A stretch of DNA of 64,000 nucleotides from Acidobacteriota bacterium (lineage in GTDB: Bacteria; Acidobacteriota; Terriglobia; 2-12-FULL-54-10): assembly GCA_009691245.1 (NCBI GenBank), contig SHUM01000001.1:1-64000 (forward strand), read 5' to 3'. The notes below the pieces were generated by a model. The model ran no database searches. It was not told where the DNA came from and was given only the letters and a program-made list of their open reading frames with translations. Positions 53,002-61,733 of the stretch are shown here, in pieces. Within the stretch, counting starts at the first letter, position 1, and the number at the start of each line of letters is the position of its first letter. The position numbers and the translations under genes are program-made.

Positions 53002-54470
53002 CAGAGTCTCGCGCCGCCGAACTGCGGCCTCGCTTCGGGCGGCGTCTGTGTGCTGCTGGGTTCACAGCCGGGGATATGCTTGTAGAGCGTCGGTCGGTTC
53101 TTCTCTTCCTTGTCCAGGTCGGTCGAGAGCTTCTTTAGCTTTACGCGTATGCGGTCGAACTCGGCGGTATTCTCAATCGACTGGTCTGGTTGCGCGAGAA
53201 ATGCGATCTCGCGGCTGCTCTCGACGATGCGGTCGTAGAAGGCCGGGTGCGTGCGGAAGAAACTGGTCTTGGCGACGTAGCCTTCCTTCTTCGCGATGAT
53301 GTCGAAGAACTCGATGAAGCCCTCCGGGTCATAGCCGGACTTCCACGCGTACTGCACGCCGAGCTGGTCGGCCTCCAGTTCAAAGTCGCGGCTCACGCCC
53401 AGCAGTTGTAAACTGAGGATCAGCCCCAGGCCCTGGAATCCGTATTGCAGCGCGTAGTAAGCGCCGATGCCCACAGCGCCGCCGGTGAAGATCAGCGCGC
53501 CGATCTGCGCGGCCTGATAGATGACGCTCGATATGGTGGCGCGCTTCAACAGGCGATGCCCGTGCCGCGCGACGTTGTGAGAAATCTCATGCGCGATCAC
53601 GCCGGCGAACTGCGACTCGCTCCCGGCTTCGAGCAGCAGCCCGTGATTGATGAACAGAAATCCGCCGGGCAGCGCGAAGGCATTGATCTCGTTTGAGTTG
53701 AGCAGCGTTACGTTCAGCGGAACTTTCAGGTCCGAGTTGCGCGCGATGTTCTGCGCGATGCGGTTGACGTACTCAGTGATCTCCGCGTCCTCGATGGCCT
53801 TGGGCATCAGGCCGGACTGCTTCATCTGCTGGATCGCTTCCTGCCCGTCCTTGATGTCGTCTTCCTGATTCTTGGCGCTGTTGCGGAAGCCGATGTCCTC
53901 CACGTCGCCCCAGCGGCGCTGGCGAGCCTGTCCGCGCTCCACTTGTCGGGCGATCTCCATGCGCGCTGCGGGCCATTTTTCGAGCAGTTCAAGTTTTGCG
54001 TAGAGGTTCTCATATTCAATGGGGACGCCCGTTTCGAGCGCAATGCGCGTGTCGGCCTGCTTCGTGCGCAATCGCTGCATGGCGCAGTGAATCACATTGC
54101 GTTGCTGGGCGATCTCATCGGTATCAAACGAGGACTGCTCGTTCAATTTCTTCAGGTCGCGCTCACCCTGTTTGATCTCATCGTCGATACTCTTGATGGC
54201 GGCTTGCAGTTCGTCCTTGCGGGTCTTCTCGCGGCTCTCCATGCGCTTGCGAACTTGCACATACTGCTGCGACGTGAAGCGGACGGTGGGGGCCACCCCC
54301 AAAATTTCCAGGAAGGATTTTGTGAGCAAGGCGTCAATGCTGGAGGCTTCGGAGGACATGGTCCCGGCTTCCCCACCGGGCACCGTGGCAGCATTGTTCT
54401 GTGCGACCGAGAGCGCTGTGGTGTTGAGTAGAGCGAAGCAGAGAACGATGTGAGCCAGCTTGCGCAGCAT
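53001..54470 (-). CDS. M48-family metalloprotease
   Basis: 489 residues from the ATG at 54470 (GGAGGAAGG upstream). Signal peptide, a helical coiled segment (about 60-160), then a zinc-peptidase: AHEISH (HExxH) and the downstream ELEADQLG Glu ligand. DINAFALPGG-like NEINAFALPGGF is typical of periplasmic quality-control proteases (BepA/YfgC type). Coupled to the nuclease gene. Confidence 0.88.
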   Translation of the reverse strand: MLRKLAHIVLCFALLNTTALSVAQNNAATVPGGEAGTMSSEASSIDALLTKSFLEILGVAPTVRFTSQQYVQVRKRMESREKTRKDELQAAIKSIDDEIKQGERDLKKLNEQSSFDTDEIAQQRNVIHCAMQRLRTKQADTRIALETGVPIEYENLYAKLELLEKWPAARMEIARQVERGQARQRRWGDVEDIGFRNSAKNQEDDIKDGQEAIQQMKQSGLMPKAIEDAEITEYVNRIAQNIARNSDLKVPLNVTLLNSNEINAFALPGGFLFINHGLLLEAGSESQFAGVIAHEISHNVARHGHRLLKRATISSVIYQAAQIGALIFTGGAVGIGAYYALQYGFQGLGLILSLQLLGVSRDFELEADQLGVQYAWKSGYDPEGFIEFFDIIAKKEGYVAKTSFFRTHPAFYDRIVESSREIAFLAQPDQSIENTAEFDRIRVKLKKLSTDLDKEEKNRPTLYKHIPGCEPSSTQTPPEARPQFGGARL

Positions 54471-54644
54471 GGAAGCCTTCCTCCACCAAGGGCGACCACG
54501 GCACCTACATGCGTGGCGGAACTGCAGTGCGCTGTCGATCCCTCTATTCATTCTAACCCCTGTTCACAGGGTTGCCATGAAAATCGTAGGACGGCTCTCC
54601 GCCTTTGCCGGACTCCTGCGAAAGCGGGCTGGATGGCGCGCCTA

Positions 54645-54653
54645 TGCTATACT
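54645..54653 (+). promoter_or_regulatory. extended -10 promoter of nrdR
   Basis: TGCTATACT (extended TGn plus TATACT) lies 76 bp before the nrdR start. No clear -35 was found. Confidence 0.4.
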
Positions 54654-54728
54654 GGCCCGCCTAAAGAACGAAGCGAACGAAGAGGAACGAAGCTGCATCC
54701 ATTCGATCTATGAGGAGAGGCCGCCGGA

Positions 54729-55190
54729 ATGAAGTGCCCGTTTTGTGAACACGTGGAGAGCAAGGTCGTGGACTCGCGCGAGAGCGAGGAGGCGCAGTCC
54801 ATCCGCCGCCGCCGCGAGTGCCTGAAGTGCGAGCGGCGCTTCACCACCTACGAGCGCATCGACGAGATACCCTACATGATCGTCAAGAAAGACGGGCGTC
54901 GCGAGCGCTTCGACCGGCAGAAAGTCCAGGCCGGCCTGCTGCGCGCCTGCGAGAAGCGCCCGGTCAGCACGAGCCAGCTCGAAGAGGTCGTCAACGCCGT
55001 CGAGATGCGCGTGATGGAGTCGCCGGACCGCGAGATGGCCTCGACCAAGATCGGCGAAATCCTGATGACCCGGCTGCGCGAACTCGACAAGGTCGCCTAC
55101 GTGCGCTTCGCCTCGGTCTACCTCGACTTCAAAGACGTGAAGGAATTCATGGACGAATTGAAGGACTTGCTGCGCTCGCCGAAGCAATAA
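54729..55190 (+). CDS. nrdR: transcriptional repressor NrdR
   Basis: 153 residues. Zinc ribbon CPFCEHVESKVVDSRES...CLKC, then the ATP-cone with VKKDGRRERFDRQKVQAGLLRACEKRP. Represses ribonucleotide reductase genes when dATP is high. Flanked by repeats on the 3' side. Confidence 0.95.
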   Translation: MKCPFCEHVESKVVDSRESEEAQSIRRRRECLKCERRFTTYERIDEIPYMIVKKDGRRERFDRQKVQAGLLRACEKRPVSTSQLEEVVNAVEMRVMESPDREMASTKIGEILMTRLRELDKVAYVRFASVYLDFKDVKEFMDELKDLLRSPKQ

Positions 55191-55464
55191 AAATGCCTTA
55201 ACTTCGCGCCCGTTTTCAGCCTGCAAAGTTGGCGGAAAAATCGGCCCAGCCCGAAGTATCCACTTTCACAGTTTCGACTAACGTGCCCAGAAATCCGGCC
55301 TGCGGCAGGAGCAAAATTCCGCGTCGCGCCGCGACCATCTGGCGGAATCATCCATCCGCGCGTCCGCGCCCAAATTTTCCAGATAAATTCCGTTATTCGA
55401 CGAATCCTTCTTGGCCCCCGCCGCAGCCGCGCGCTCTAGTTTTTACTCCCGCCGTGCGCCGCGT

Positions 55465-55550
55465 GACAGTGCCGCGACCGTCAGGGAGCGGTGGTGGCCT
55501 TCGTAACGGAGGAGAACCCACCTCCACTCCCTCACGGTCGTGGCACTGTC
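55465..55550. repeat. palindromic repeat family A, copy 5
   Basis: Left arm 55465-55497 (gacagtgccgcgaccgtcag) pairs with 55524-55550. Outer ends are cagtgcc/ggcactg as at 45065. Confidence 0.85.
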
Positions 55551-55819
55551 ACGGCAGCGGAAACGATTTAAGTAGGGACAGGTCTCCAGACCTGTCCCCT
55601 CGGGATGAAAGACAGGGCAGGCAGGAATGCCTGCCCCACCAGGCAAACCGCCGCGCAACATGATGCGGTCCGCCGCCGGCGATCACGCGAGCAACCCGCG
55701 CCATGGCACACACAGTTCCAAATCAGATTGCTGTCCTAATCAAGAAATACATCCCGTCTGCCTCCGGGCTTCCTGATGCCGGGAAAGCCGGGGACGAGAC
55801 GTTATCTTCACACCGCGCG

Positions 55820-55870
55820 GAGCCCCGGTAGGGGCGGTGAGAAAGTAGCCCCGGGCGTAAGCCCGGGGTT
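55820..55870. repeat. repeat family B, copy 1
   Basis: gagccccggtaggggcggtg followed by an agccccgggcgtaagcccgg hairpin. The same unit occurs near 58674. Confidence 0.8.
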
Positions 55871-56069
55871 CACGGAGCAATGAACACAGCTTCCACTCTG
55901 CCGAAGGCCCGCGCGCAGTCCCATCCTGCCGGGACGCGAGCCGCGCACAGGCGCCGCCGCGCAGCGCGCCGTCCATTTTGTATTTGTCTGTGAGTGGAAT
56001 AAATGGGGACGGCCTGAACTGCGCGAATTACTTGACAAGGGAAACGAAGACTGGCTGAATTGCACGAGT

Positions 56070-56543
56070 CTATGCCGACAGCCGCGCGCGGACTTTTTCG
56101 CTGAGGGCTTTGCCGTCTACGGTCTTGCCTTGCAGGAGGGCTTGGGTGGCTTTCATTACGGCGCCCATTTGTTTGATGCTCATTGTATTGCCCGGCGGAT
56201 TACTGGCTGCGGCGACTTCGGCTAGCGCCTCCGCGAGGGCGGCTTCGATCTCGGCTTCGCTGGCGCCGGCGGGCAGGTAGGCTTCGATGATGGCGCGCTC
56301 GGTTTCTTCTTTGGCGGCGGCCTCGGGGCGGGCGTTGGCGCGATACATTTCCGCGGCGTCGATGCGCTGCTTGATGAGCATTTTGAGCACGGCCATCTCG
56401 GCGGCCTCGTCGAGGGGTTTGGGTGAATCCGCCTTTTGCTTCATCAGCGCGGATTTGATCATGCGCAGCGCCGAGAGGCGGGCTTCATCGCGCGCCTTCA
56501 TGGCCGCGGTCATTTCCTGTGACAGTTGATCCAGTAGCGCCAT
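56070..56543 (-). CDS. yqeY: GatB/YqeY-domain protein
   Basis: 157 residues, all helical. MTAAMKARDEARLSALRMIKSA at the start and MGAVMKATQALLQGKTVDGKALSEKVRARL at the end are the YqeY pattern. Related to the tRNA-binding tail of GatB; exact role unknown. Confidence 0.88.
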   Translation of the reverse strand: MALLDQLSQEMTAAMKARDEARLSALRMIKSALMKQKADSPKPLDEAAEMAVLKMLIKQRIDAAEMYRANARPEAAAKEETERAIIEAYLPAGASEAEIEAALAEALAEVAAASNPPGNTMSIKQMGAVMKATQALLQGKTVDGKALSEKVRARLSA

Positions 56544-56619
56544 AGTTCTGCCATTCTACACGGAGTTGGCGGCGGCGCGGAAGTGTGGTTGTGCCGAGTG
56601 GAGATGTTGCTATTACCAA

Positions 56620-56653
56620 CCGTGTCCGCTTGCTGACGCGCGCGGCTCTGTGA
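56620..56653. repeat. family A' half element
   Basis: cgtgtccgcttgctgacgcg plus cgcggctctgtgac matches the right arm of the element at 13326. No partner arm nearby. Confidence 0.7.
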
Positions 56654-56742
56654 CGCGTGGTCGGTCGGGCGGGCGGGGCGATTGGGCGGAAGGCCCGCGC
56701 CATCCCGGCGGGCCGGGATGACGCGGCTACCAAGCCGACACC

Positions 56743-57756
56743 TTATTTCTTCGGCAGCTTCAGCAGGCGGCGGGCGTTATCCTCGTAAATCTTTTGGCGC
56801 TCGACCGGGGCAATCTGCAGGTTGTCCACGCAGCGAATGGTTTCGCGGATGAAGCCGTTGCCCTTCTCGGGGTCGAACGGCATGTCGGTGCCGAACAGGA
56901 TGCGGTCGCAGCCGAAGTAGGCCACGCCGGCCTGCAGCGGGGCCAGCGCGCCGAACAATGCGGTGTCGCCGTAGAACATGCGGAAGTAGTCGCCGACGCG
57001 GCGCTTCAGGCTGTGTTTGATGAGGTCGCGTTCGTCGTCGGGGGTGCGCGCGCCGAGCTGGTCCATGCCGAAGCCGGTGCGGCCTTCAAACGTGGGGATC
57101 ATTGCGCCGCAATGGTGGGTGATGATCTTGATGTCGGGGAACTGGTCGAACATTCCCGAGAAGACGATGCGGGCCATGGCCGCGCTGGTCTCGTAAGGCC
57201 AGCCGAAGGTCCACCAGATTTCGTAGCGCGACTTGCTCTCCGACGCATAGTCCGGCATCGTCGACGGGCGCGCCGGGTGCAGCCAGATGGGCAGGTCGAG
57301 CTTGGCCATTTTGGCGAACAGCGGGCGGAACTCCGGCTCGTCGAGCGGGCGGCCGTTGACGTTCGAGAATATCTGGATGCCCTTGGCGCCGAGCTTGTTG
57401 ATGGCGCGGTCGATCTCCTCGAGGCAGGCGTCCATGTTGTTCATGCACATTGACGCCGCGAAGGTGGGGAAGCGGTCGGGATGCTTGGCGCAGATTTCGG
57501 CCATGCCGTCGTTGGCGATGCGCGCGAGTTCGGGCGAGTTCTTGGGGTCGGCCAGGGTCTCGATGGGCGGCGAGGCCAGCGTGAGAATCTGCACGTAGTC
57601 GGGGTAGCGGTCCATGATGCGGAAGCGCTCGTTCAAGTCGGTGAGCACGGGAATCTCGCTGGTGCGCTTCACCATGTTCTCGGCCTTGCCGGCGACTTTG
57701 GCCATGCGCTCAAAAAACGGCACGGGAAATATATGCGGGAAAATATCGATCTTCAT
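56743..57756 (-). CDS. amidohydrolase-2 family protein (ACMSD-like)
   Basis: 337 residues, AAGGA 7 bases before the ATG. TIM-barrel metal-dependent hydrolase/decarboxylase: LPIWLHPARPSTMPD, IKIITHHCGAMIPTFEGR and DRILFGTDMPFD supply the metal His and Asp. The usual N-terminal HxH appears as FPHIFP, with only one His, so metal binding may differ. Substrate unknown; decarboxylation of an aromatic acid is a plausible guess. Confidence 0.8.
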   Translation of the reverse strand: MKIDIFPHIFPVPFFERMAKVAGKAENMVKRTSEIPVLTDLNERFRIMDRYPDYVQILTLASPPIETLADPKNSPELARIANDGMAEICAKHPDRFPTFAASMCMNNMDACLEEIDRAINKLGAKGIQIFSNVNGRPLDEPEFRPLFAKMAKLDLPIWLHPARPSTMPDYASESKSRYEIWWTFGWPYETSAAMARIVFSGMFDQFPDIKIITHHCGAMIPTFEGRTGFGMDQLGARTPDDERDLIKHSLKRRVGDYFRMFYGDTALFGALAPLQAGVAYFGCDRILFGTDMPFDPEKGNGFIRETIRCVDNLQIAPVERQKIYEDNARRLLKLPKK

Positions 57757-58087
57757 GGTTGGTCCTTTTCGAGAGTGGGGATTAGGGGTTCGTGGTTAGG
57801 GATTGGGGGAACAACGGCGGGCAGGGATGGTCCGCACCCCATTCCCTGATCCTCATTACCTAATACCTAAACCTGCGGCGGCACCGCAATCGCTCATTTT
57901 ACAGCATTCAGGGGTTGTTTGTCTGGAAATTTCGGAGCAGAGCCCCGACCGCAAGGGAGCGGGGGTTCGCTGGCAACCGCGGGAACGTTCAAGAAACAGA
58001 ATGGCCTGGCGCGTCCGGGTGGAGATTCCAATGTCAGTCGCGCAAGGTGGAGTGAACCACCGCTCCCTGACGGTCGCGGCTCTGTGA
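57757..58087. other. repeat-filled spacer
   Basis: Holds g/t-rich ggggattagggg-type repeats (57776-57809 with an inverse c/a-rich stretch at 57837-57873) and a family A element. No gene. Confidence 0.6.
57938..58085. repeat. palindromic repeat family A, copy 6
   Basis: Left arm 57938-57964 (gcagagccccgaccgcaagg) pairs with 58055-58085; loop about 90 bp. It ends 2 bp from the stop of the following gene. Confidence 0.8.
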
Positions 58088-58564
58088 CTACTTCGCGACG
58101 GGCAGCGGGCCTTTGGCCTTGGCGGTGGTGATGTGCGAGAGCAGTTGCCACGCCCCGGCGCGCTGCGCGTAAACGCGCACGTACCAGAGCGTCTGCTCAT
58201 TGCCGTCCGGCGTCTTGAAGTGGATGCGGCCCGTGGTGATGCCCACTTTGCTGGCGGCTTCGCCGTGCGGCTCGATGGTGACGGAATCCACCGTGCGCGA
58301 GAGGAACGCGCCGGGCTTGCCGAATTCTTCGATCAACTGCGCCTTTGTCTGGAAGCGGTGCGCGTTGATGTGATTGAAGCGAAAGTCATCGGCCAGCGCC
58401 TTCTGGAGAAACGCAGTATCAGCGCGAACCATGGCCGACTCAATCTGCTGATCGAGCGTTTGCAGGATGGCCATGTCTGCGGTAACCACTTCAGTTGATT
58501 CAGCCGCGTGGCATGGGAGCGCGGCCAGAATCGAAAGGATGATGGCGGCAAGTCCAAGCCTCAT
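58088..58564 (-). CDS. secreted DUF4440/SnoaL-like protein
   Basis: 158 residues with a signal peptide (to about 21). NTF2-like cone fold: ILQTLDQQIESAMVRADTAFLQKALADDFRFNH, then VDSVTIEPHGEAA and LWYVRVYAQRAGAWQLLSHI. Role unknown. Confidence 0.75.
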   Translation of the reverse strand: MRLGLAAIILSILAALPCHAAESTEVVTADMAILQTLDQQIESAMVRADTAFLQKALADDFRFNHINAHRFQTKAQLIEEFGKPGAFLSRTVDSVTIEPHGEAASKVGITTGRIHFKTPDGNEQTLWYVRVYAQRAGAWQLLSHITTAKAKGPLPVAK

Positions 58565-58983
58565 GGCGAACCTCTCAGTGTAGCTGCCCGGATTCTAGCA
58601 GACGGGCACGAGTTGAGCAAACCCAATCCATGCCCCGCGAAGTGCCTCAATTCCTATTGAGATGGCACGACCGGAGCCCCGGCAGGGGCGGCGAGAAAGT
58701 AGCCCCGGGCGTAAGCCCGGGGTATCGGGTAGTGATGTGGACCAAGCCCCGTAGGGGCGAAAGAACGGTGGCTCCTCAGCCGGGCAATCTTTCGCCCCTA
58801 CGGGCTCGTTGGTTTCCGCAATGCCAAACCCACGGCTTGCGCCGTGGGCTACTTGCTTGACGCCCCTGCCGGGGCTCGATCAGATTGATTTCTAATGCTT
58901 AGGTAGGAGGCGGATTGCTTACGCGCGACTCTATGAGGTGCTTTGGCTCCGAGCTGTTTTAGGTGAAAAAGTTGGTACTTGCT
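58565..58983. other. spacer with family B repeats
   Basis: About 420 bp. Family B unit at 58674-58724, then several agccccgtaggggc-type hairpins to about 58880. No gene. Confidence 0.6.
58674..58880. repeat. repeat family B, copy 2 and hairpin cluster
   Basis: gagccccggcaggggcggcg and the hairpin agccccgggcgtaagcccgg match copy 1. The cluster ends with cgcccctgccggggctcg, the inverse of its start, so it forms one composite inverted element of about 205 bp. Confidence 0.75.
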
Positions 58984-59316
58984 TCACGCGGAGATATCAT
59001 TCCACGGAGCCAAGCGTGCAGCTTTCAGAAGCCATACAACTAGCAGTCCAAAATTTCCAATAGCCGTCGCAAGTAGGAACACAGTGAGGTAGCCGTCGAA
59101 GTGAACAAAATACTGGATGAGAAATAATGCGAGATTCAAAACAATGAGCTCAATGAGTGTGTAGAGGAAGAATTTCCTTGAAGTGCACCACGCAAATAGG
59201 GCATGAGTCATCCCAGTCCCTGCGCCACCAAGACAGAGCATTTGCAGAATGAACGTTTGGCTCGGATCTGGCCATCCCCAGCCAGCTCCGGTTACGACCG
59301 CCATCAGAATGTACAT
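58984..59316 (-). CDS. small membrane protein
   Basis: 110 residues with about three hydrophobic helices (residues 20-45, 50-72, 76-98). No family recognised. The region is lower in GC than its neighbours. Confidence 0.4.
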   Translation of the reverse strand: MYILMAVVTGAGWGWPDPSQTFILQMLCLGGAGTGMTHALFAWCTSRKFFLYTLIELIVLNLALFLIQYFVHFDGYLTVFLLATAIGNFGLLVVWLLKAARLAPWNDISA

Positions 59317-59478
59317 TATGGACGTGGTGAGGAATGAGCTTATCGAGGCGCGAAATAAATAGGATGAAGGAAGCGAGCAGCGCCAAGATGTCGTGAAAGC
59401 GGCGCGAGGCTAATGATTAAAGAACCTAATGTGAATTCTGTCAGAATTCAGCCACCCTAAAGTTCGAGGATTAACCAC

Positions 59479-59964
59479 CTACATCTTGTAGCGGCCCAAA
59501 TCTTCGTCGTTCAGGCCTTCGAGCCACTTCTTTAATTCTTCGTTGGTGACTTTTTCGGCGGTGGTGGTGGTTACTTTGCTGGTCTTGAGGACTTGGTCCT
59601 CGACGAAGATGGGGCAGTCGAGGCGCAGCGCCAGCGCGAGCGCGTCGGAGGGGCGCGAGTCGATGCTGATCGATTCGCCGGCCTGCTCCAGCCAGATCAG
59701 CGCGTAGTAGGTCTCCTCGCGCAGGTCGCTGACGACCACTTTCTTGACCGAAGTGTTCAAGCCCATCAGCACGTTCTTGATGAGGTCATGGGTCATGGGG
59801 CGCGGCGTCGAGACCTTTTCGATTTCCAGCGCGATGGCGTTGGCCTCGTACACGCCCACCCAGATGGGCAGCACGGTGTTGCCGTTCACGTCCTTCAGAA
59901 TGACGATGGGCATGTTGGTAACCGGGTCCATCATCAGACCGCGAATCTTCATTTCAACTTCCAT
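59479..59964 (-). CDS. bifunctional nuclease domain protein (DUF151)
   Basis: 161 residues from the ATG at 59964 (AAGGAGGG about 7 bases upstream). The DUF151 core is clear: IVILKDVNGNTVLPIWVGVYEANAIA, RPMTHDLIKN and SIDSRPSDALALALRLDCPIFV. Family members have RNase/DNase activity in vitro. No UVR domain follows. Confidence 0.9.
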   Translation of the reverse strand: MEVEMKIRGLMMDPVTNMPIVILKDVNGNTVLPIWVGVYEANAIALEIEKVSTPRPMTHDLIKNVLMGLNTSVKKVVVSDLREETYYALIWLEQAGESISIDSRPSDALALALRLDCPIFVEDQVLKTSKVTTTTAEKVTNEELKKWLEGLNDEDLGRYKM

Positions 59965-60068
59965 GATGATTCCCTCCTTGCCCAATTTGCGTGCCGGGGG
60001 AACTGCTATATCCCACTGGTTCCATCATTACATCATTGCAGCGGGAGCGCAAAGGGATTCAAAGAACC

Positions 60069-60142
60069 GGGGATTAGGTGTTGGGGATTGGGGGTTTGGG
60101 AATGGGCTTTCCCTAATCCCTAACACCCAATACCTAATCCCT
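60069..60142. repeat. ggattagg-type inverted repeat
   Basis: Left arm 60069-60094 (ggggattaggtgttggggat) and right arm 60110-60142 pair imperfectly. The right arm lies at the end of the DUF1080 gene. Confidence 0.7.
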
Positions 60143-60748
60143 AAGCTCGCTGATCTGCACTTTGCGGAAGCGGACTACGCCGGCGCTGTATTGCAGCGCG
60201 ATGGGGCCACTGGCGTGCTTCGAGTCGCGGCCGTCGGCGGTGACTACGCCGTCAAACTTGGCCGTGAGATGATCGCCGTCGGCGGTGATCTCGTAGGTGT
60301 GCCACTTGCCGCCGGCGTCCACCTTCATCTTGGGCTCGGCCACGTTGACGATGCCGCCGGTGCGGTACTTGGGGTCAGGGCGCTGATCGAAGATGTTGAC
60401 CTCGTAGGCGCTGTCCGCGGTGATGGTCTTGGGATCGGCGCAGCGAATGAAGATGCCGGAGTTGGCCGGCGTGTCGGCCCAAAACTCGACTTTCAGAGTG
60501 AAGTTGCCGTAGGAGTTCGCCGACACCAGGAAGCCCGAGCCTTTGTCGGCCTCGGCGTAGTCGCCGGCCGGATCGGGCACCAGACGCCAGTTGACGTCGC
60601 CGACCTTGTTCCAGCCGTCAAACGACTTGCCGTTGAATATGGGGACGAACGGCCTAGGCTCGGGCGCCTGCGCCGCCGCGGGCGCAAGGAACGTGCCGGG
60701 TGCGATCAGCATTAAAGCCAGCGGGAGAATGATGGTGAATCGTTTCAT
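60134..60748 (-). CDS. secreted DUF1080 (3-keto-disaccharide hydrolase) protein
   Basis: 204 residues with a signal peptide. FVPIFNGKSFDGWNKVGD is the DUF1080 start; FWADTPANSGIFIRC and YEVNIFDQRPDP follow. Concanavalin-like fold acting on sugars or glycosides outside the cell. The last three codons and the stop (LRD, TAG) lie in the ggattagg repeat. Confidence 0.88.
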   Translation of the reverse strand: MKRFTIILPLALMLIAPGTFLAPAAAQAPEPRPFVPIFNGKSFDGWNKVGDVNWRLVPDPAGDYAEADKGSGFLVSANSYGNFTLKVEFWADTPANSGIFIRCADPKTITADSAYEVNIFDQRPDPKYRTGGIVNVAEPKMKVDAGGKWHTYEITADGDHLTAKFDGVVTADGRDSKHASGPIALQYSAGVVRFRKVQISELRD

Positions 60749-60973
60749 GATGATTTACCTGCCTGTCGGAAATTTTGAAACAGCTTCACTTGAAAAATCC
60801 GAGTAAAACCGGATAAAAGATAAAACCGGATAAAAAAATGTTCGGCCCGCCAACGATGCCGGGCATCGCAAGCAATAGGGTATGACAACACGGCGCGTAT
60901 GGAAACACAAAAGCGGCTGGCGTCCGGTGTTGGTCCGGGGCCAGCCGCTTTGGTGTTTCCTGATTCAGCGGAA

Positions 60974-61279
60974 CTACTTCGCGAAGGATTCAACTTCGAG
61001 GTCGGTGCCGGTAACCTTGCCGGTTACTTTCACCGTGGAGCCGCCGAGGGCTTCCAGGCCCGCGACCTTGCCCTTCATGGTGTAGAGCTTGCCGCCGACC
61101 ACCAGCGACATGGTCGAGCCGTTTTTCACGCAGCCGGCCGTACACTTGTCGGCGGGCTTGCCGTTGTGGCTCAGGCCGCACATGGTATCGGTCACCACGC
61201 CTTCCAGCACTTCGGCGCGCAGCGCCGCGCCGCCCAGCAGCATGGCCGCAGCCAGCATCATCACGTTCATCTTCTTCAT
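60974..61279 (-). CDS. small secreted cysteine-containing protein
   Basis: 101 residues, signal peptide to about residue 22. The mature part has three Cys (MCGLSH, DKCTAGC) and repeated beta strands (LYTMKGKVAGLEALGG, KVTGKVTGTDLEVESF) resembling a small OB-like barrel. Family not named with confidence. Confidence 0.6.
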   Translation of the reverse strand: MKKMNVMMLAAAMLLGGAALRAEVLEGVVTDTMCGLSHNGKPADKCTAGCVKNGSTMSLVVGGKLYTMKGKVAGLEALGGSTVKVTGKVTGTDLEVESFAK

Positions 61280-61405
61280 TTGGTGTTCCTCCTGTGGGTG
61301 TTCGCAAATCTAAATAGGCAAACCGAACACATTCATCATACTCGCCAACTGGCGGGAAAGCGAAGTGGCGTGGCGTTCGGGTAGTTGGCTGCTTGGAAAT
61401 TCCTT

Positions 61406-61605
61406 TTCTTCTAGCCCAGGCCTTTAGGCCTGGGTCGCGATGCCCCTATGATGATCAGCCCCCTTCAGGGGGCTTTGCCGCGGGACATTACTTTGCTGCG
61501 GGACATGAGAAGACTCCATCGGTATTGCACGCTACAAGCCCCGTGAACGGGGCTAATGGCCTCGATGAAATCCTTACCCAGCCCTAAAGGGCAGGGCTAG
61601 AAGAA
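61406..61605. repeat. 200-bp composite nested-hairpin element
   Basis: Ends are perfect 12-bp inverted repeats (ttcttctagccc at 61406-61417, complement at 61594-61605). Inside are hairpins caggcctttaggcctg, gcccccttcagggggc, agccccgtgaacggggct and gccctaaagggc. No coding capacity. Confidence 0.75.
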
Positions 61606-61733
61606 AGTTTCCGAACAAATTTTCAAAGTAGCCCACTACCGGCGCTGGCGCCCGGGATCACGCCCCTGTTTATTTCCCACAAAATGCAAAGCAGCGGCTG
61701 CCGGCGGTGCAGGAACGTCGCCGCGCGGCGCTG

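Larger units (their letters stand above)
55191..56069. other. repeat-rich spacer, no gene
   Basis: About 880 bp with no recognised gene. It contains copies of three repeat types, listed separately, and two hairpins (ggacaggtctccagacctgtcc-like near 55578-55600; gggcaggcaggaatgcctgccc-like near 55614-55636). Confidence 0.6.

Noticed and set aside
55191-56069. Gene in the 880-bp spacer
   Set aside because: Open frames here cross repeats and lack domain features.
61406-61605. CRISPR-like array
   Set aside because: Palindromic units differ in sequence and spacing; no regular repeat-spacer pattern.
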